DNA of 56,745 nt from Thermoanaerobaculia bacterium (lineage in GTDB: Bacteria > Acidobacteriota > Thermoanaerobaculia > JALWYX01). The notes under the pieces were generated by a model, which searched no databases, was not told the DNA's origin, and saw nothing but the letters and a program-made list of their open reading frames with translations. The stretch covers positions 1 to 56,745 of the forward strand of contig JALWYX010000040.1 of assembly GCA_027078415.1 (NCBI GenBank). The letters are read 5' to 3'. Shown here piece by piece: positions 36,359 to 45,631 of the stretch; position 1 is the stretch's first letter; each line of letters starts with the position of its first letter. A program made the translations under genes and the position numbers.

Positions 36359-37102
36359 ATGTATACCACTAGAATTCTCTGTCCTGTTATTCTTGCCGGT
36401 GGGCAAGGAAAAAGGATGGGAGAGGGTGCGCCTAAAGTTCTGCGTGATCTAGGTGGAAAACCGGTTATTCAGCACCTTATAGATCTATTTGTTACTAAAG
36501 GCCTAAAGCCGTTGGTTGTGGTTCCTAGTAAAGATTCCAAGGTTGGTAAGTATGTAAAAAGACAAAATCTCACCTCTGTTGAACAAAAAGTTCCGTTAGG
36601 TACAGGAGATGCTTTAAAAAAAGTTGTTCGTGCATTAGACGGTTCGCAAGAGCTGTTTCTGTTGGTTGTACCTGGGGACGCTCCTCTTCTTTCCGCATCT
36701 ACTGTGGATAAGCTCTGTTTAGCTAGTAAAGTTTATAAATGGGTTGTTGGTGTAGCTTATATGGAAAATCCTAGATCTTTAGGAAGAGTAGTTTTAAAAA
36801 ACGGGAAGTTTCTTAAAATAGTAGAGTTTAGAGATGCTTCTAGTGAAGAACAAACGATTAAATTGGTTAATTCAGGGTTTTATCTTATACCGTTTCCGGA
36901 AGTTATTCCATATCTCGATTTACTTTCGTGTGATAATGCTCAAGGAGAGTTTTATTTGACCGACATTTTTAACCTAGTAGCAAAAAGCGAAGAGGTAGGT
37001 ATTGTCTATATAGACAATCCTATGGAGGCACAGGGTGTAAATACACCAGAAGAGTTGGAAATGTTAAAACAGTATGTGCGGGATAGTAGGGTATATAGGT
37101 AG
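36359..37102 (+). CDS. GlmU-like UDP-GlcNAc pyrophosphorylase without acetyltransferase domain
   Basis: A 247-aa nucleotidyltransferase. CPVILAGGQGKRMGEGAPKV matches the GlmU signature, KVPLGTGDAL matches the GTA/GTGDA loop, VVPGDAPLL is the metal site, and NAQGEFYLTDI is a GlmU-specific stretch. The left-handed beta-helix acetyltransferase half of normal GlmU (about 450 aa) is absent. Its end overlaps glmS by 29 nt in another frame, so it is not a simple truncation. It probably makes a UDP-amino sugar, with acetylation done by another protein. A different UDP-sugar pyrophosphorylase is the alternative. Confidence 0.8.
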   Translation: MYTTRILCPVILAGGQGKRMGEGAPKVLRDLGGKPVIQHLIDLFVTKGLKPLVVVPSKDSKVGKYVKRQNLTSVEQKVPLGTGDALKKVVRALDGSQELFLLVVPGDAPLLSASTVDKLCLASKVYKWVVGVAYMENPRSLGRVVLKNGKFLKIVEFRDASSEEQTIKLVNSGFYLIPFPEVIPYLDLLSCDNAQGEFYLTDIFNLVAKSEEVGIVYIDNPMEAQGVNTPEELEMLKQYVRDSRVYR

Positions 37103-38879
37103 TAGAAGAGCAGCAGATCTTCTACTTGCAGGTTTGCGAGCGTTGGAGTATAGAGGCTACGATTCTGCAGGTATAGCTACAGTTGTAGGTGGTAAATTGC
37201 AGCTATTTAAAGTGCAGGGGAAAATAGCAGCCCTTGAGGCTAAAGTAGACAGAGATGATAATAGTAACTGTGGGATAGGACATACACGGTGGGCGACGCA
37301 TGGAAAAGTTAGTTTACGTAACGCTCACCCCATAGTCGATTATAAAGGGCAGATTGCGGTAGTACATAACGGTATAGTAGAGAATTTTCTTTCTCTTAGA
37401 AAAAGCTTGGAGTACAAAGGAGTTAGTTTCTCTACCGATACAGATACAGAGATTATAGTAAATCTTATAGCTTATAATCTTTACAATGGTGAATCTATCG
37501 AGAGGGCTGTAAAACTTGCTATTGACAGTATTGAGGGTTACTTTGCTTTTGCCGCTATTACCTCTTTAAACGCTGAAAGTATAGTTGTTAGCAAACGAGG
37601 AGCTCCTCTTATATTGGGTATAGGAGAAGGTGAGTTCTTTGTAGCTTCTGACGCTATGGCTTTACTGCCATTTACACGTAGGGTGGTTTATTTAGAAGAT
37701 GATGATATAGCAATCATATCTAGTAAGGGTATAAATGTGTGGGATAAAACGTTTAAAGCGGTCGAAAGGGATTACGAGGTTGTAAACTGGGATCCAGTAT
37801 CTGCTGAGAAAGGAAGTTATAAACATTTTATGCAAAAGGAGATTTTTGAGCAGCCGAGAGCTGTATACGACACTATCAGTGGTAGGATAGATCCGCTTGA
37901 TAAGCGAACTATTCTGGAGGTGGAGTTACCTAAAGAGATAGATAGAATTCAGATAGTTGCTTGTGGTACATCGTACCATGCTGGTTTGGTAGGTAAATTC
38001 CTTATAGAAAATTTAGCTGGGGTACCTACCGAAGTAGATTATGCCTCGGAATTTAGGTATAGAAACCCTTTACTCTCTGATAAATCTTTGCTTATAGGAA
38101 TAACTCAATCTGGTGAAACTACAGATACTTTGCGGGCTGTAGAGTTAGCTAGGGATAGAGGGTTGTTTACTCTGGCTGTATGTAACGTCCCTATGAGTCA
38201 GATTACCAGAATTACTGATGAAACTTTATTAACTCATGCAGGTCCAGAGATAGGTGTTGCTTCAACTAAGGCGTTTACTACTCAGCTGGTAGCTTTATAT
38301 TTACTTGCTATAGCTCTTGGAGAGAGTAACGGGTACAGATTTCCTCATCTAATAGAAGATTTGTTGCACTTACCGGTTTTGCTTGATAGTTGTCTGAGGG
38401 GTATAGATTCTCTTGATGGCGTGAGTGATGTTATCTACAGAAGTGATAGTGCTCTTTTTCTTGGGCGAGGTATAAATTTTCCTATAGCTCTGGAGGGAGC
38501 GTTGAAACTTAAGGAGATTACTTACATACATGCAGAAGGATATCCTGCCGGTGAAATGAAACATGGTCCTATAGCTCTTATAGATGAAAAGATGCCAGTT
38601 TTTGGTATCTCAGGAGTGGAGGATCAGCTTAATAAAAAGCTTAAAAGTAATTTGCAAGAGGTATCAACTAGAGGAGGAAAACTTATAATTGTAACGCCGA
38701 CACCAGAAGCTTTCAGCGGCCTTGAAGCCTACTTGATACCTGTTCCCAAAAGTAACCAATATTTGCAACCAATTGTGAACGTTATCCCTTTGCAGATGAT
38801 AGCGTATCTGGTGGGAGTACGGTTGGGGTTGGATGTGGATCAACCTCGCAATCTAGCTAAAAGCGTTACTGTAGAGTGA
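37074..38879 (+). CDS. glmS: Glutamine-fructose-6-phosphate aminotransferase
   Basis: A 601-aa enzyme making glucosamine-6-phosphate for peptidoglycan and LPS. It starts MCGIVGYIGSRRAADLLLAG with nucleophile Cys2, and has LEYRGYDSAG and GHTRWATHGK in the glutaminase domain. Two SIS domains follow (VACGTSYHAG, ITQSGETTDT), and the chain ends with the family's PRNLAKSVTVE. The start lies inside the end of the GlmU-like gene and its GTGA end overlaps the helicase gene by 4 nt. No glmS ribozyme is possible in this position. Confidence 0.98.
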   Translation: MCGIVGYIGSRRAADLLLAGLRALEYRGYDSAGIATVVGGKLQLFKVQGKIAALEAKVDRDDNSNCGIGHTRWATHGKVSLRNAHPIVDYKGQIAVVHNGIVENFLSLRKSLEYKGVSFSTDTDTEIIVNLIAYNLYNGESIERAVKLAIDSIEGYFAFAAITSLNAESIVVSKRGAPLILGIGEGEFFVASDAMALLPFTRRVVYLEDDDIAIISSKGINVWDKTFKAVERDYEVVNWDPVSAEKGSYKHFMQKEIFEQPRAVYDTISGRIDPLDKRTILEVELPKEIDRIQIVACGTSYHAGLVGKFLIENLAGVPTEVDYASEFRYRNPLLSDKSLLIGITQSGETTDTLRAVELARDRGLFTLAVCNVPMSQITRITDETLLTHAGPEIGVASTKAFTTQLVALYLLAIALGESNGYRFPHLIEDLLHLPVLLDSCLRGIDSLDGVSDVIYRSDSALFLGRGINFPIALEGALKLKEITYIHAEGYPAGEMKHGPIALIDEKMPVFGISGVEDQLNKKLKSNLQEVSTRGGKLIIVTPTPEAFSGLEAYLIPVPKSNQYLQPIVNVIPLQMIAYLVGVRLGLDVDQPRNLAKSVTVE

Positions 38880-40981
38880 TAGAGGCAACGCAACTTAACA
38901 AGAGTCAGTTTGATGCTGTAACCCATACATACGGCCCTCAGCTGGTACTTTCCGGTGCAGGTACAGGGAAAACTCGGGTAATAACTTTCCGTATAGCGTG
39001 GTTAATTAAAGAATTTAATGTCTCTCCTTCTTCGATATTGGCACTTACATTTACTAACAAGGCTGCTAAAGAAATGAGAGAAAGAGCTACCGAGCTTATA
39101 GGTTCTTTACCTTTAGAGCAGCTTTTTGTTGGTACTTTTCACTCTTACGCGTTAAGAATAATAAGAAAATTTCATCATCTGCTAGAGTTACCACGATATT
39201 TTAACGTTATAGATAGGAAGGATCAGTTATTGCTAGCTAAAGATGTTGGAACTGCGTATAGAGTTGAGCCTAAAGAGATAGTAGACATCTTGTCGAAGGC
39301 GAAATCTGTTTCTGTATCACCGATAGATTGGTTGGAGGAGGAAATGATGCAGGGTAGATCTTATATATACCCTGCGTTGATAGATGCAATTGTTGAATAT
39401 GAACGCAACAAGAAACGCTCTTATTTGTTAGACTTTGATGATTTGTTGCTTTATTATTTTTCTCTTTTGGATACATCTTACGGTGAACAGTTGCGTTCTA
39501 CTGATCCTTTTGTTCTTGTAGATGAGTTTCAAGATACAAATTTTATACAATTCGAAATTCTTAAACGCATGTTAGGCACTTCGAAGAACATAACGGCCGT
39601 TGGTGATGAGGATCAAAGTATATATAGCTGGCGAGGTGCTAGAGTAGATAATTTGCTTGATTTTCCAAAAGTTTTCCCTAATTGTCAGATAAGAAAATTG
39701 GAGGAGAACTATAGATCACCTTCCGATATACTAATTTTGGCTAACAGGCTTATATCTAACAATAGTAACAGGATAGGTAAGGTATTGCGTAGTAAAGTTC
39801 AAGATAGAGGAGAAGTTCATTTTTTCACAGCTAGGGATCCTCGAGAAGAAGCTGCATGGGTAGCTTACAGATTCTCCGTGGAAAGGTCACGTTTTTCTTT
39901 TAATGATATGGCTGTTTTAGTTAGAACCACTTTTCAAACGAGAGTTTTCGAAGAAGAATTTTCTCGTCACAATATTCCTTATATTATACGAGGAGCAACT
40001 GCCTTTTACGAAAGAGAAGAGATAAAGGATATAGTAGCTTATTTAAGGGTTATACATAATCCTCACGACGATTGGGCTATGTTAAGGATTATAAATACTC
40101 CTCCAAGAGGGATAGGAAAGGTTAGTATAGAACGAATTAGGCATTTAGCAGAGGAAAACGATATGCCGATATTTGAAGTTTTAAAAAAGGAAAATTTTCC
40201 TAAGATAAGAAAGAAAATAGAGAATTTCCTCGACGATATAGAAAAGTTGATAAATTGTAAATACAATCTTAGTTTACCTGTTCTCTTAGAGGCGATACTA
40301 GAGCAAACTTCTTACATAGAATATTTGTCTAAGCGAGCAGACGGAGTACACAGAATAGAAAATGTTAATGAGTTGATTTCTGTTGCTCATTCTCTATCTT
40401 TAGTTAATGACGGTATTTCGTTAGAAGATTTTATAGATAGCGTTGCTTTGGCTACCGAAGGAGCAGATAAGGATGTTTATGATGAAGCTGTTTCTATAAT
40501 GACTTTTCATGCAGCAAAAGGATTGGAGTTTGATGTTGTTGCCGTATGTGGATTGGAGGAGGGGTTGTTACCTCACTTTAAAAGTTTCGATTCTCCAGAA
40601 GATATAGAAGAAGAGCGCAGGTTACTTTACGTAGGTGTTACTAGAGCCAAAAGGGTTCTTATGCTTAGTAACGCTTCAATACGGACCACGGGAGGAAATG
40701 TATCGTTTCAAAAACCTTCTCGTTTTCTTCAAGAGATGAATACCGTTGCTACAAATAAAACCACAATGTGTGAAAATAGTGGTGTAAAGTCTCACGATGA
40801 ATGTAGATTGTATAAAGGAAGTAGAGTGGTACATCCAAAATTTGGTAAAGGTATAATACGTAAGGTAGGATCTAATTGGGTTGAAGTAGACTTTTTCTTC
40901 TCGGGAATAAAGAAAATTCGGATAGATTTTCTTAGTAAGATCACAGTTGACAAGCAGGACAGAAAAACGTACTTCTCCTAG
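38876..40981 (+). CDS. uvrD: UvrD/PcrA-family DNA helicase
   Basis: A 701-aa superfamily 1A helicase with a GTG start. Motifs in order: LSGAGTGKTRVITF (I), LTFTNKAAKEM (Ia), VDEFQDTN (II), GDEDQSIYSWRGA (III), ENYRSP (IV), FHAAKGLEFD (V) and LYVGVTRAK (VI). A C-terminal Tudor-like segment (RVVHPKFGKGIIRKVGSNW) is typical of PcrA/UvrD. Rep cannot be excluded. It acts in nucleotide excision repair and fork clearance. The stop lies 41 nt inside the convergent mutM gene. Confidence 0.92.
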   Translation: MIEATQLNKSQFDAVTHTYGPQLVLSGAGTGKTRVITFRIAWLIKEFNVSPSSILALTFTNKAAKEMRERATELIGSLPLEQLFVGTFHSYALRIIRKFHHLLELPRYFNVIDRKDQLLLAKDVGTAYRVEPKEIVDILSKAKSVSVSPIDWLEEEMMQGRSYIYPALIDAIVEYERNKKRSYLLDFDDLLLYYFSLLDTSYGEQLRSTDPFVLVDEFQDTNFIQFEILKRMLGTSKNITAVGDEDQSIYSWRGARVDNLLDFPKVFPNCQIRKLEENYRSPSDILILANRLISNNSNRIGKVLRSKVQDRGEVHFFTARDPREEAAWVAYRFSVERSRFSFNDMAVLVRTTFQTRVFEEEFSRHNIPYIIRGATAFYEREEIKDIVAYLRVIHNPHDDWAMLRIINTPPRGIGKVSIERIRHLAEENDMPIFEVLKKENFPKIRKKIENFLDDIEKLINCKYNLSLPVLLEAILEQTSYIEYLSKRADGVHRIENVNELISVAHSLSLVNDGISLEDFIDSVALATEGADKDVYDEAVSIMTFHAAKGLEFDVVAVCGLEEGLLPHFKSFDSPEDIEEERRLLYVGVTRAKRVLMLSNASIRTTGGNVSFQKPSRFLQEMNTVATNKTTMCENSGVKSHDECRLYKGSRVVHPKFGKGIIRKVGSNWVEVDFFFSGIKKIRIDFLSKITVDKQDRKTYFS

Positions 40982-41705
40982 AGAGGTAACGTTTTTCTAT
41001 CTTGGTACCGCAATCTAAACAGTTATTACCCTGACGGTTATAAACGTAAAGGTTATTTTGGTGTGTTCCTTTTACACCGAAACAATCACAAAAATCTTTT
41101 AGTGTTGTACCTCGATCTTTTATAGCTTCTTTTAACACTCTTATTATAGCTTTTTTGAGTCTGTCCGCTTCTTGTTTTGTTAGCAAGGAACTTTTTTTAA
41201 ATGGTGATATCTTTGCCAACCATAAAGCTTCGTTGGCGTAAATGTTGCCTATGCCTATTACTCTTTTGCCGCTAAGTAAAAGATTCTTTATAACCATTTT
41301 GCTGGAAAGATTGTATAGATCCCAATTTTTTGTAAGTAGAGGATCTGGAGGTTCTTTTGGTATGTAAGGTCTTGTTATATGCAAATATCCAAATCTTCTA
41401 GGATCTGTGAAAGAAAGATAACCGTCTTTAAAAACGAGTATAACGTGTGTGTGTTTCTCCTTTTTATTCCATAACAGTTTACCACTCATACCTAGGTTTA
41501 CTAACAGGTTTTGTTTTTCTCCTACTAGAAATATATTCTTACCCCACCGTTTTACTTCTACAATGGTTTCATTTTTTATAGGTGTTATATTTATTTTTTT
41601 ACTCCTCAAAGGTAATCCTGAATACCAAACTTGCTCTATCGTTTTACCTATTACCAGTTTTTCCAACGATCTTCTTATAGTTTCTGCTTCTGGTAATTCA
41701 GGCAT
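40941..41705 (-). CDS. mutM: Formamidopyrimidine-DNA glycosylase
   Basis: A 254-aa Fpg/MutM base-excision enzyme that removes 8-oxoguanine. The N-terminus MPELPEAETIRRSLEKLV gives the catalytic Pro2 and Glu3. The H2TH region includes IGNIYANEALW, and the C-terminal zinc finger is NCLDCGTKIEKRY followed by FFCPACQ. Length is slightly under the usual 270 aa but all parts are present. The gene overlaps the possible holA upstream by 31 nt and the convergent uvrD gene by 41 nt. Confidence 0.94.
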   Translation of the reverse strand: MPELPEAETIRRSLEKLVIGKTIEQVWYSGLPLRSKKINITPIKNETIVEVKRWGKNIFLVGEKQNLLVNLGMSGKLLWNKKEKHTHVILVFKDGYLSFTDPRRFGYLHITRPYIPKEPPDPLLTKNWDLYNLSSKMVIKNLLLSGKRVIGIGNIYANEALWLAKISPFKKSSLLTKQEADRLKKAIIRVLKEAIKDRGTTLKDFCDCFGVKGTHQNNLYVYNRQGNNCLDCGTKIEKRYLSRRSTFFCPACQL

Positions 41706-42679
41706 TTTGCTATCTTTTCAAAAATTGTTACTATCTCTTCTTGCCTCCAACTTCCCTCTTTTGCTAATATTTCTGCTTCGGTAATATCTAGAAGGGCATC
41801 TATAGTAGTATCCGTTATAGGATTAGCGTTCACAAAATCGATTATTTTGGATAGGAAAAAATCGTTTTTTGGAAGGATAGAATATTTATCTTCGTTGCGT
41901 ATTTGGATAAGCTGTCTATCTTTTCCACTTTTTTTAGCTAGAGTATCTACTAATGTTATGTTGTATAGATAGGAATAGAGTATCCCTAAAAGTTTTGTAA
42001 TAGATTTTTTAGGATCCACAGAGTTGTTTATATAACGATTTAACAGTTTTTTGTAATCTTTACCGTTTAATAAATTATCAACTATTTGCCATATATTACT
42101 CTCTCCCCTGTCTATTGTAAGTGTTTCAATTTCGTATATGGAGGGATTATCTAAAAGGGATATTTTTTCTAGTTCAGTAAAAAGTAGAGATGTATCTACT
42201 ACTTTTTCGGAGATTCTGTACGTTTTGTCCAATAATCTTTTAAAAATTTCATATTCTATAGTTATTCCACAATAATCGGTTATAAACTGCCAATATCTGT
42301 AACTGCCTTTTATTTCTCCAGTTTTTGTAGTGTGTAGAACGGGAAATCTTAGTAATTTTACGTGGTTAAAACTGTTGTGTCTCAGGAGGTTTACCACTTT
42401 TGCGTCTCTATCAAATATCATTATCACGTTATTTTTAGGTTTGATTGACAACAGCTGTGATAGTTCTTCAATTTGTTCTATATCTATTAGGTAAACGGGA
42501 ATAGGATATGGAAAGAGAAGTTTGTTTTTTTGCAAGTCTTTTAGTTCATTGTAAGTGGTAGGTACAAATTTGAATTGTGATTCGAAGTTGCTCTTTCTGT
42601 AATAATAGAGAGCTAACTTGGGGTCTCCTGTAACTATGTAGGTGTTTGAAGGATATATTTTAAATAAGTCCTTCTTCAT
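41675..42679 (-). CDS. Possible DNA polymerase III delta subunit (HolA-like)
   Basis: A 334-aa cytoplasmic protein with weak signals. It begins YIVTGDPKLALYYYRKSN, like the YLLYGDE start of HolA, though the Walker-like residues are lost. It has an early RecA-like half with VIMIFDRDAKVV. A helical C-terminal half (LLNGKDYKKLLNRYINNS, then ITKLLGILYSYLYNITLV) fits the collar domain of clamp-loader delta subunits. The size and the lack of other features also fit. It sits between DksA-like and mutM genes, overlapping both, an unusual but possible place. Not certain. Confidence 0.45.
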   Translation of the reverse strand: MKKDLFKIYPSNTYIVTGDPKLALYYYRKSNFESQFKFVPTTYNELKDLQKNKLLFPYPIPVYLIDIEQIEELSQLLSIKPKNNVIMIFDRDAKVVNLLRHNSFNHVKLLRFPVLHTTKTGEIKGSYRYWQFITDYCGITIEYEIFKRLLDKTYRISEKVVDTSLLFTELEKISLLDNPSIYEIETLTIDRGESNIWQIVDNLLNGKDYKKLLNRYINNSVDPKKSITKLLGILYSYLYNITLVDTLAKKSGKDRQLIQIRNEDKYSILPKNDFFLSKIIDFVNANPITDTTIDALLDITEAEILAKEGSWRQEEIVTIFEKIAKCLNYQKQKL

Positions 42680-43037
42680 ACATTTGTTGACACTTTATAC
42701 AGAATCTTGCCCAAGGTACGGCTTTTAGTCGTGGTATTTGGATTGTTTTGCCGCAATTTTGACATATTCCGTACTGTCCTGTTTCTAATCTTTGCAACGC
42801 TTGTTCTATCTCCTCTAAGGTTTTTCTTTCGGTATCTGAGAGGGATAGATGTAGTTCTCGTTCATAACCGCTTGTAGCCATGTCGATAAAATCTTCTGGT
42901 TCGATAGTTTTTATTTGTCCTTCTTTAAAGTCTTGGTAATATAAAGATAGGATTTCCTTTTTCTTTTTTTCTAATAATTCCTTTATTTTGTCTTTTCCTC
43001 CTAGTTCATTCCACAAATTGTTTTGAGACATAGACAT
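42660..43037 (-). CDS. DksA/TraR-type C4 zinc-finger protein
   Basis: About 125 aa. The start is placed at ATG 43037 because GGGAGGA (43050-43044) lies just upstream; an earlier in-frame ATG at 43091 would fall inside rlmH. A helical coiled region comes first (about 20-80), then the zinc finger CQNCGKTIQIP and RFCIKCQ. DksA-type proteins reach into the RNA polymerase secondary channel and act with ppGpp. The coiled-coil tip has no clear DxxDxA motif, so this may be one of the DksA-like paralogues rather than DksA itself. Confidence 0.8.
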   Translation of the reverse strand: MSMSQNNLWNELGGKDKIKELLEKKKKEILSLYYQDFKEGQIKTIEPEDFIDMATSGYERELHLSLSDTERKTLEEIEQALQRLETGQYGICQNCGKTIQIPRLKAVPWARFCIKCQQMYEEGLI

Positions 43038-43054
43038 AACATGTCCTCCCAACT

Positions 43055-43519
43055 TTATTCTCTGTGATAGTCTATACCATATCTTATGCAAACCGATCTA
43101 TATATTTGTTCATATAGGATAGTTTTGCTTAATTGATAACTAAAAACCATTTTGCTAAGAGAAAGTATCTTATCTGCTTTTGCAAGCACTTTTTCTCCTA
43201 TACCGTCGCTGGAACCTATAATAAAAACGGTTCTTCTTCGTTTCTCTTCTAATTGATTGAATAGCCATTTATAGAAGGTGTATGTGGAAATGGTTTCACC
43301 TTCTCTATCTAATACACAATTTGTGTCATTGTTTTCTAACTTACTTAAAATTTTTATACTTTCATCTTCTATTCTTAGAGCAGCAGATCGCTTGTTGGAT
43401 GGTTTTATAAGTATTTCACCTATTTTAATGTATCTGTTTATTCTTTTACTGTATTCTCTTGTTATTTCTGTCCAAGGGGATATGTTGCGACCTACCCATA
43501 TAATTCTGATCTTTTCCAT
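43055..43519 (-). CDS. rlmH: 23S rRNA pseudouridine1915 N3-methyltransferase RlmH
   Basis: A 154-aa SPOUT-fold methyltransferase. The knot shows FIIGSSDGIGEKVLAKADK and SLSKMVFSYQLSKTILYEQI, then YRSVCIRYGIDYH, which are the RlmH signature with the C-terminal Tyr-His. It modifies helix 69 of 23S rRNA with S-adenosylmethionine. The start is 1 nt after the dehydrogenase gene and the stop is 17 nt before the DksA-like gene. Confidence 0.93.
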   Translation of the reverse strand: MEKIRIIWVGRNISPWTEITREYSKRINRYIKIGEILIKPSNKRSAALRIEDESIKILSKLENNDTNCVLDREGETISTYTFYKWLFNQLEEKRRRTVFIIGSSDGIGEKVLAKADKILSLSKMVFSYQLSKTILYEQIYRSVCIRYGIDYHRE

Positions 43520-43520
43520 T

Positions 43521-44360
43521 TTAGTAGTTGTAGAATCCTCTTCCGCTCTTTCTACCTAGGTAACCTGCATCAACCATTTTTATAAGCAGTGGGCATGGTC
43601 TGTATTTAGGGTCTCCGAAATTTTTGTACAGGACATTTAAGATAAACAAACAAACATCTAAGCCTATAAGATCTGCCAATGCTAGAGGTCCCATAGGATG
43701 ATTCATTCCTAATTTCATAACTTGATCTATAGCTTCTGCGGTAGCTATACCTTCGTAAAGACAAAATATAGCTTCATTTATCATTGGCATTAGAATCCTG
43801 TTTGACACAAACCCTGGAGAATCATTAACTTCTATTGGAACCTTATTTAATTTCTTAGCTAGTTCTATCACGAAATTAACTACTTCGTCTTCAGTTTGTA
43901 AACCACGTATAACTTCTACTAGTGGCATTAGGGGAACAGGATTCATAAAGTGCATACCTACTGTTTTTGCTGGTCTTCCAGATGCCTTAGCTAATTTGGT
44001 TATAGGCAATGAACTGGTGTTGGAAGCGAATATAGTTTCGGGTTTGCATATGCTATTTAACTGGACAAAAACTTTTTCCTTTACTGCAAAATCTTCTGTT
44101 ACAGCCTCTATTATTATCTCTGCATCGCTAATAGCGTTTAAATCGGTTGCTGTTTCTATTCTAGAGATGATGGTTTCAGGAGTTTCAGAAATTTTCCCCT
44201 TTGTATGTAGTTTTTCCAAACTTTTTCTGATATTAGATATAGATTTTGTAAGTAACTCTTCTATCACGTCTATTAGAATAGTTTTAAAACCATAAGTTGC
44301 ACATACCTGAGCTATTCCAGTTCCCATTGTTCCTGCACCTACCACTCCTATTTTCGTCAT
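43521..44360 (-). CDS. hbd: 3-hydroxyacyl-CoA (hydroxybutyryl-CoA) dehydrogenase
   Basis: A 279-aa NAD-dependent enzyme. The Rossmann motif is [20 protein letters not shown]. The catalytic His-Glu region is [17 protein letters not shown], and [20 protein letters not shown] is the family signature. It lacks the enoyl-CoA hydratase part of FadB, so it is the stand-alone Hbd type. It oxidises 3-hydroxyacyl-CoA or works in reverse in butanoyl-CoA formation. No thiolase or crotonase is near. The dienoyl-CoA-reductase-like SDR at 14005 hints at fatty acyl-CoA chemistry. Confidence 0.93.
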   Translation of the reverse strand: MTKIGVVGAGTMGTGIAQVCATYGFKTILIDVIEELLTKSISNIRKSLEKLHTKGKISETPETIISRIETATDLNAISDAEIIIEAVTEDFAVKEKVFVQLNSICKPETIFASNTSSLPITKLAKASGRPAKTVGMHFMNPVPLMPLVEVIRGLQTEDEVVNFVIELAKKLNKVPIEVNDSPGFVSNRILMPMINEAIFCLYEGIATAEAIDQVMKLGMNHPMGPLALADLIGLDVCLFILNVLYKNFGDPKYRPCPLLIKMVDAGYLGRKSGRGFYNY

Positions 44361-44541
44361 ACTACCTCCTTCTCTCTTTATCTGAATCGGTATATAAGCT
44401 TAAACTATTTTGATTTTTAAAGCTATCCGATTTTTTAATAGAATATTTTTCCTTCTACCGATCTTTACTGATTTTTTTATAGTATGGAACCTTGCTTCTT
44501 AAAAAACTAGATTTTTAAGATTTAATTAGAATATGTTTTGT

Positions 44542-45048
44542 TTAGGTTGTTATACCTCCTCTGTTCTCCTCTAGACTTTTTAGGATCCATACAAAAAATA
44601 GGATTTGGTTGATTAGGAATATGGTGATGGTTGGATAAATTATATAGGAAAGGTTTTGAGAGATAAGTATGGGTGTAGAATCTGACGCTGTTACTCCACC
44701 GAAAGATAAAATTGTTTCTGTTAAGGTGCTTATAAATATACTTACCACTATCACTAACGTTTTGAGTGCTAGTTCTCCTACTGATACGTCTTCAGGTAGA
44801 ATGGAGTAATTAGCATTCAATATAAGTTTCACTATAATGTAGCTTATCATTAAAGAGATTACTATTATTGGTATAAATTTTAGTTCCTTAGATATTATTT
44901 TCATAATTTGGGCAGTAAAGTTTTTATTTGTTTTTATTTTGCACCTTCTAAAAACGTTTTCTAACTTTCTATCCTCTTCAGAATTGGTCTTGTTGTAGTT
45001 GCGTAGAGTGAATTGTACAGATAAGTTCTCTCCTGTACCCTTTCTCAT
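44542..45048 (-). CDS. Three-TM membrane protein paired with ECF sigma factor
   Basis: About 168 aa from ATG 45048, chosen because GGAGGC lies 6 nt upstream; longer starts fall deeper inside the sigma gene. The first 60 residues are basic and cytoplasmic. Three membrane segments follow (FIPIIVISLMISYIIVKLIL, then ones around LVIVVSIFISTL and YIIYPTITIFLINQI). There is no zinc-binding HCC motif. It overlaps the end of the sigma gene by 71 nt, an arrangement typical of sigma/anti-sigma pairs, so it is probably the anti-sigma factor. I do not recognise the family. Confidence 0.6.
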   Translation of the reverse strand: MRKGTGENLSVQFTLRNYNKTNSEEDRKLENVFRRCKIKTNKNFTAQIMKIISKELKFIPIIVISLMISYIIVKLILNANYSILPEDVSVGELALKTLVIVVSIFISTLTETILSFGGVTASDSTPILISQNLSYIIYPTITIFLINQILFFVWILKSLEENRGGITT

Positions 45049-45580
45049 TTTTTTGCCTCCGATATATTCCGTATTGTTCAAGTTCTTTTTTTAGTAGTGC
45101 TCTGGCTCGGAAGATTCTATTTTTCACTGTTCCTAAAGGAATATCTAAAGTTTTGGAGATCTCTTCATATGAGAGTTCCCCAAAATATCTTAAGACCAAT
45201 ATTTCTTTCATCCTTTGAGGTATTTTATCTAACGCTTTTTGCAGGATAATGGACATTTCTCCACTTAAGATCTCTTTTTGTACTTCATCTATATAAGGAA
45301 AGTCATTTTGGAGTGAGATATGACGTCTTAGTTTGCTTTTTCTTAATTCATCAATAGCTAGGTTACGGGCTATTTTGAATATCCAAGGAGCAATAGATCT
45401 GTTTTTGTCAAAAAACTTTTGTCCTTTATATACACGTAAAAATGTTTCTTGTGTTAGATCAAATGCTAGGTCAATATCTCCACAAAATCTATAGAAAAAG
45501 TTAACTAGCTTGTCCTGATATTCTACGACTAATTTTTCAAAAGTCGAAAACGTTTGTTCTTTGATCTGCATTTTACTCAT
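44978..45580 (-). CDS. ECF sigma factor (RpoE-like)
   Basis: A sigma-70 family protein of 200 aa. Region 2: VNFFYRFCGDIDLAFDLTQE, TFLRVYKGQKFF, and APWIFKIARNLAIDELRKSK. Region 4: IPQRMKEILVLRYFGELSYE and ISKTLDIPLGTVKNRIFRAR. About 25 residues beyond region 4 (from YGIYRRQKNEKGY) have no family match and overlap the membrane-protein gene. A frameshift or a late stop cannot be excluded. The other sigma gene (16460) is clearly different. Confidence 0.92.
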   Translation of the reverse strand: MSKMQIKEQTFSTFEKLVVEYQDKLVNFFYRFCGDIDLAFDLTQETFLRVYKGQKFFDKNRSIAPWIFKIARNLAIDELRKSKLRRHISLQNDFPYIDEVQKEILSGEMSIILQKALDKIPQRMKEILVLRYFGELSYEEISKTLDIPLGTVKNRIFRARALLKKELEQYGIYRRQKNEKGYRRELICTIHSTQLQQDQF

Positions 45581-45631
45581 TTTACCTTATTAACGTTTGA
45601 GGGTATGTTATTGTTTCATTTTATTTATAAC

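Noticed and set aside
43038-43091. Longer start of the DksA-like gene
   Set aside because: It lies in the rlmH coding end; the strong GGGAGGA favours ATG 43037.
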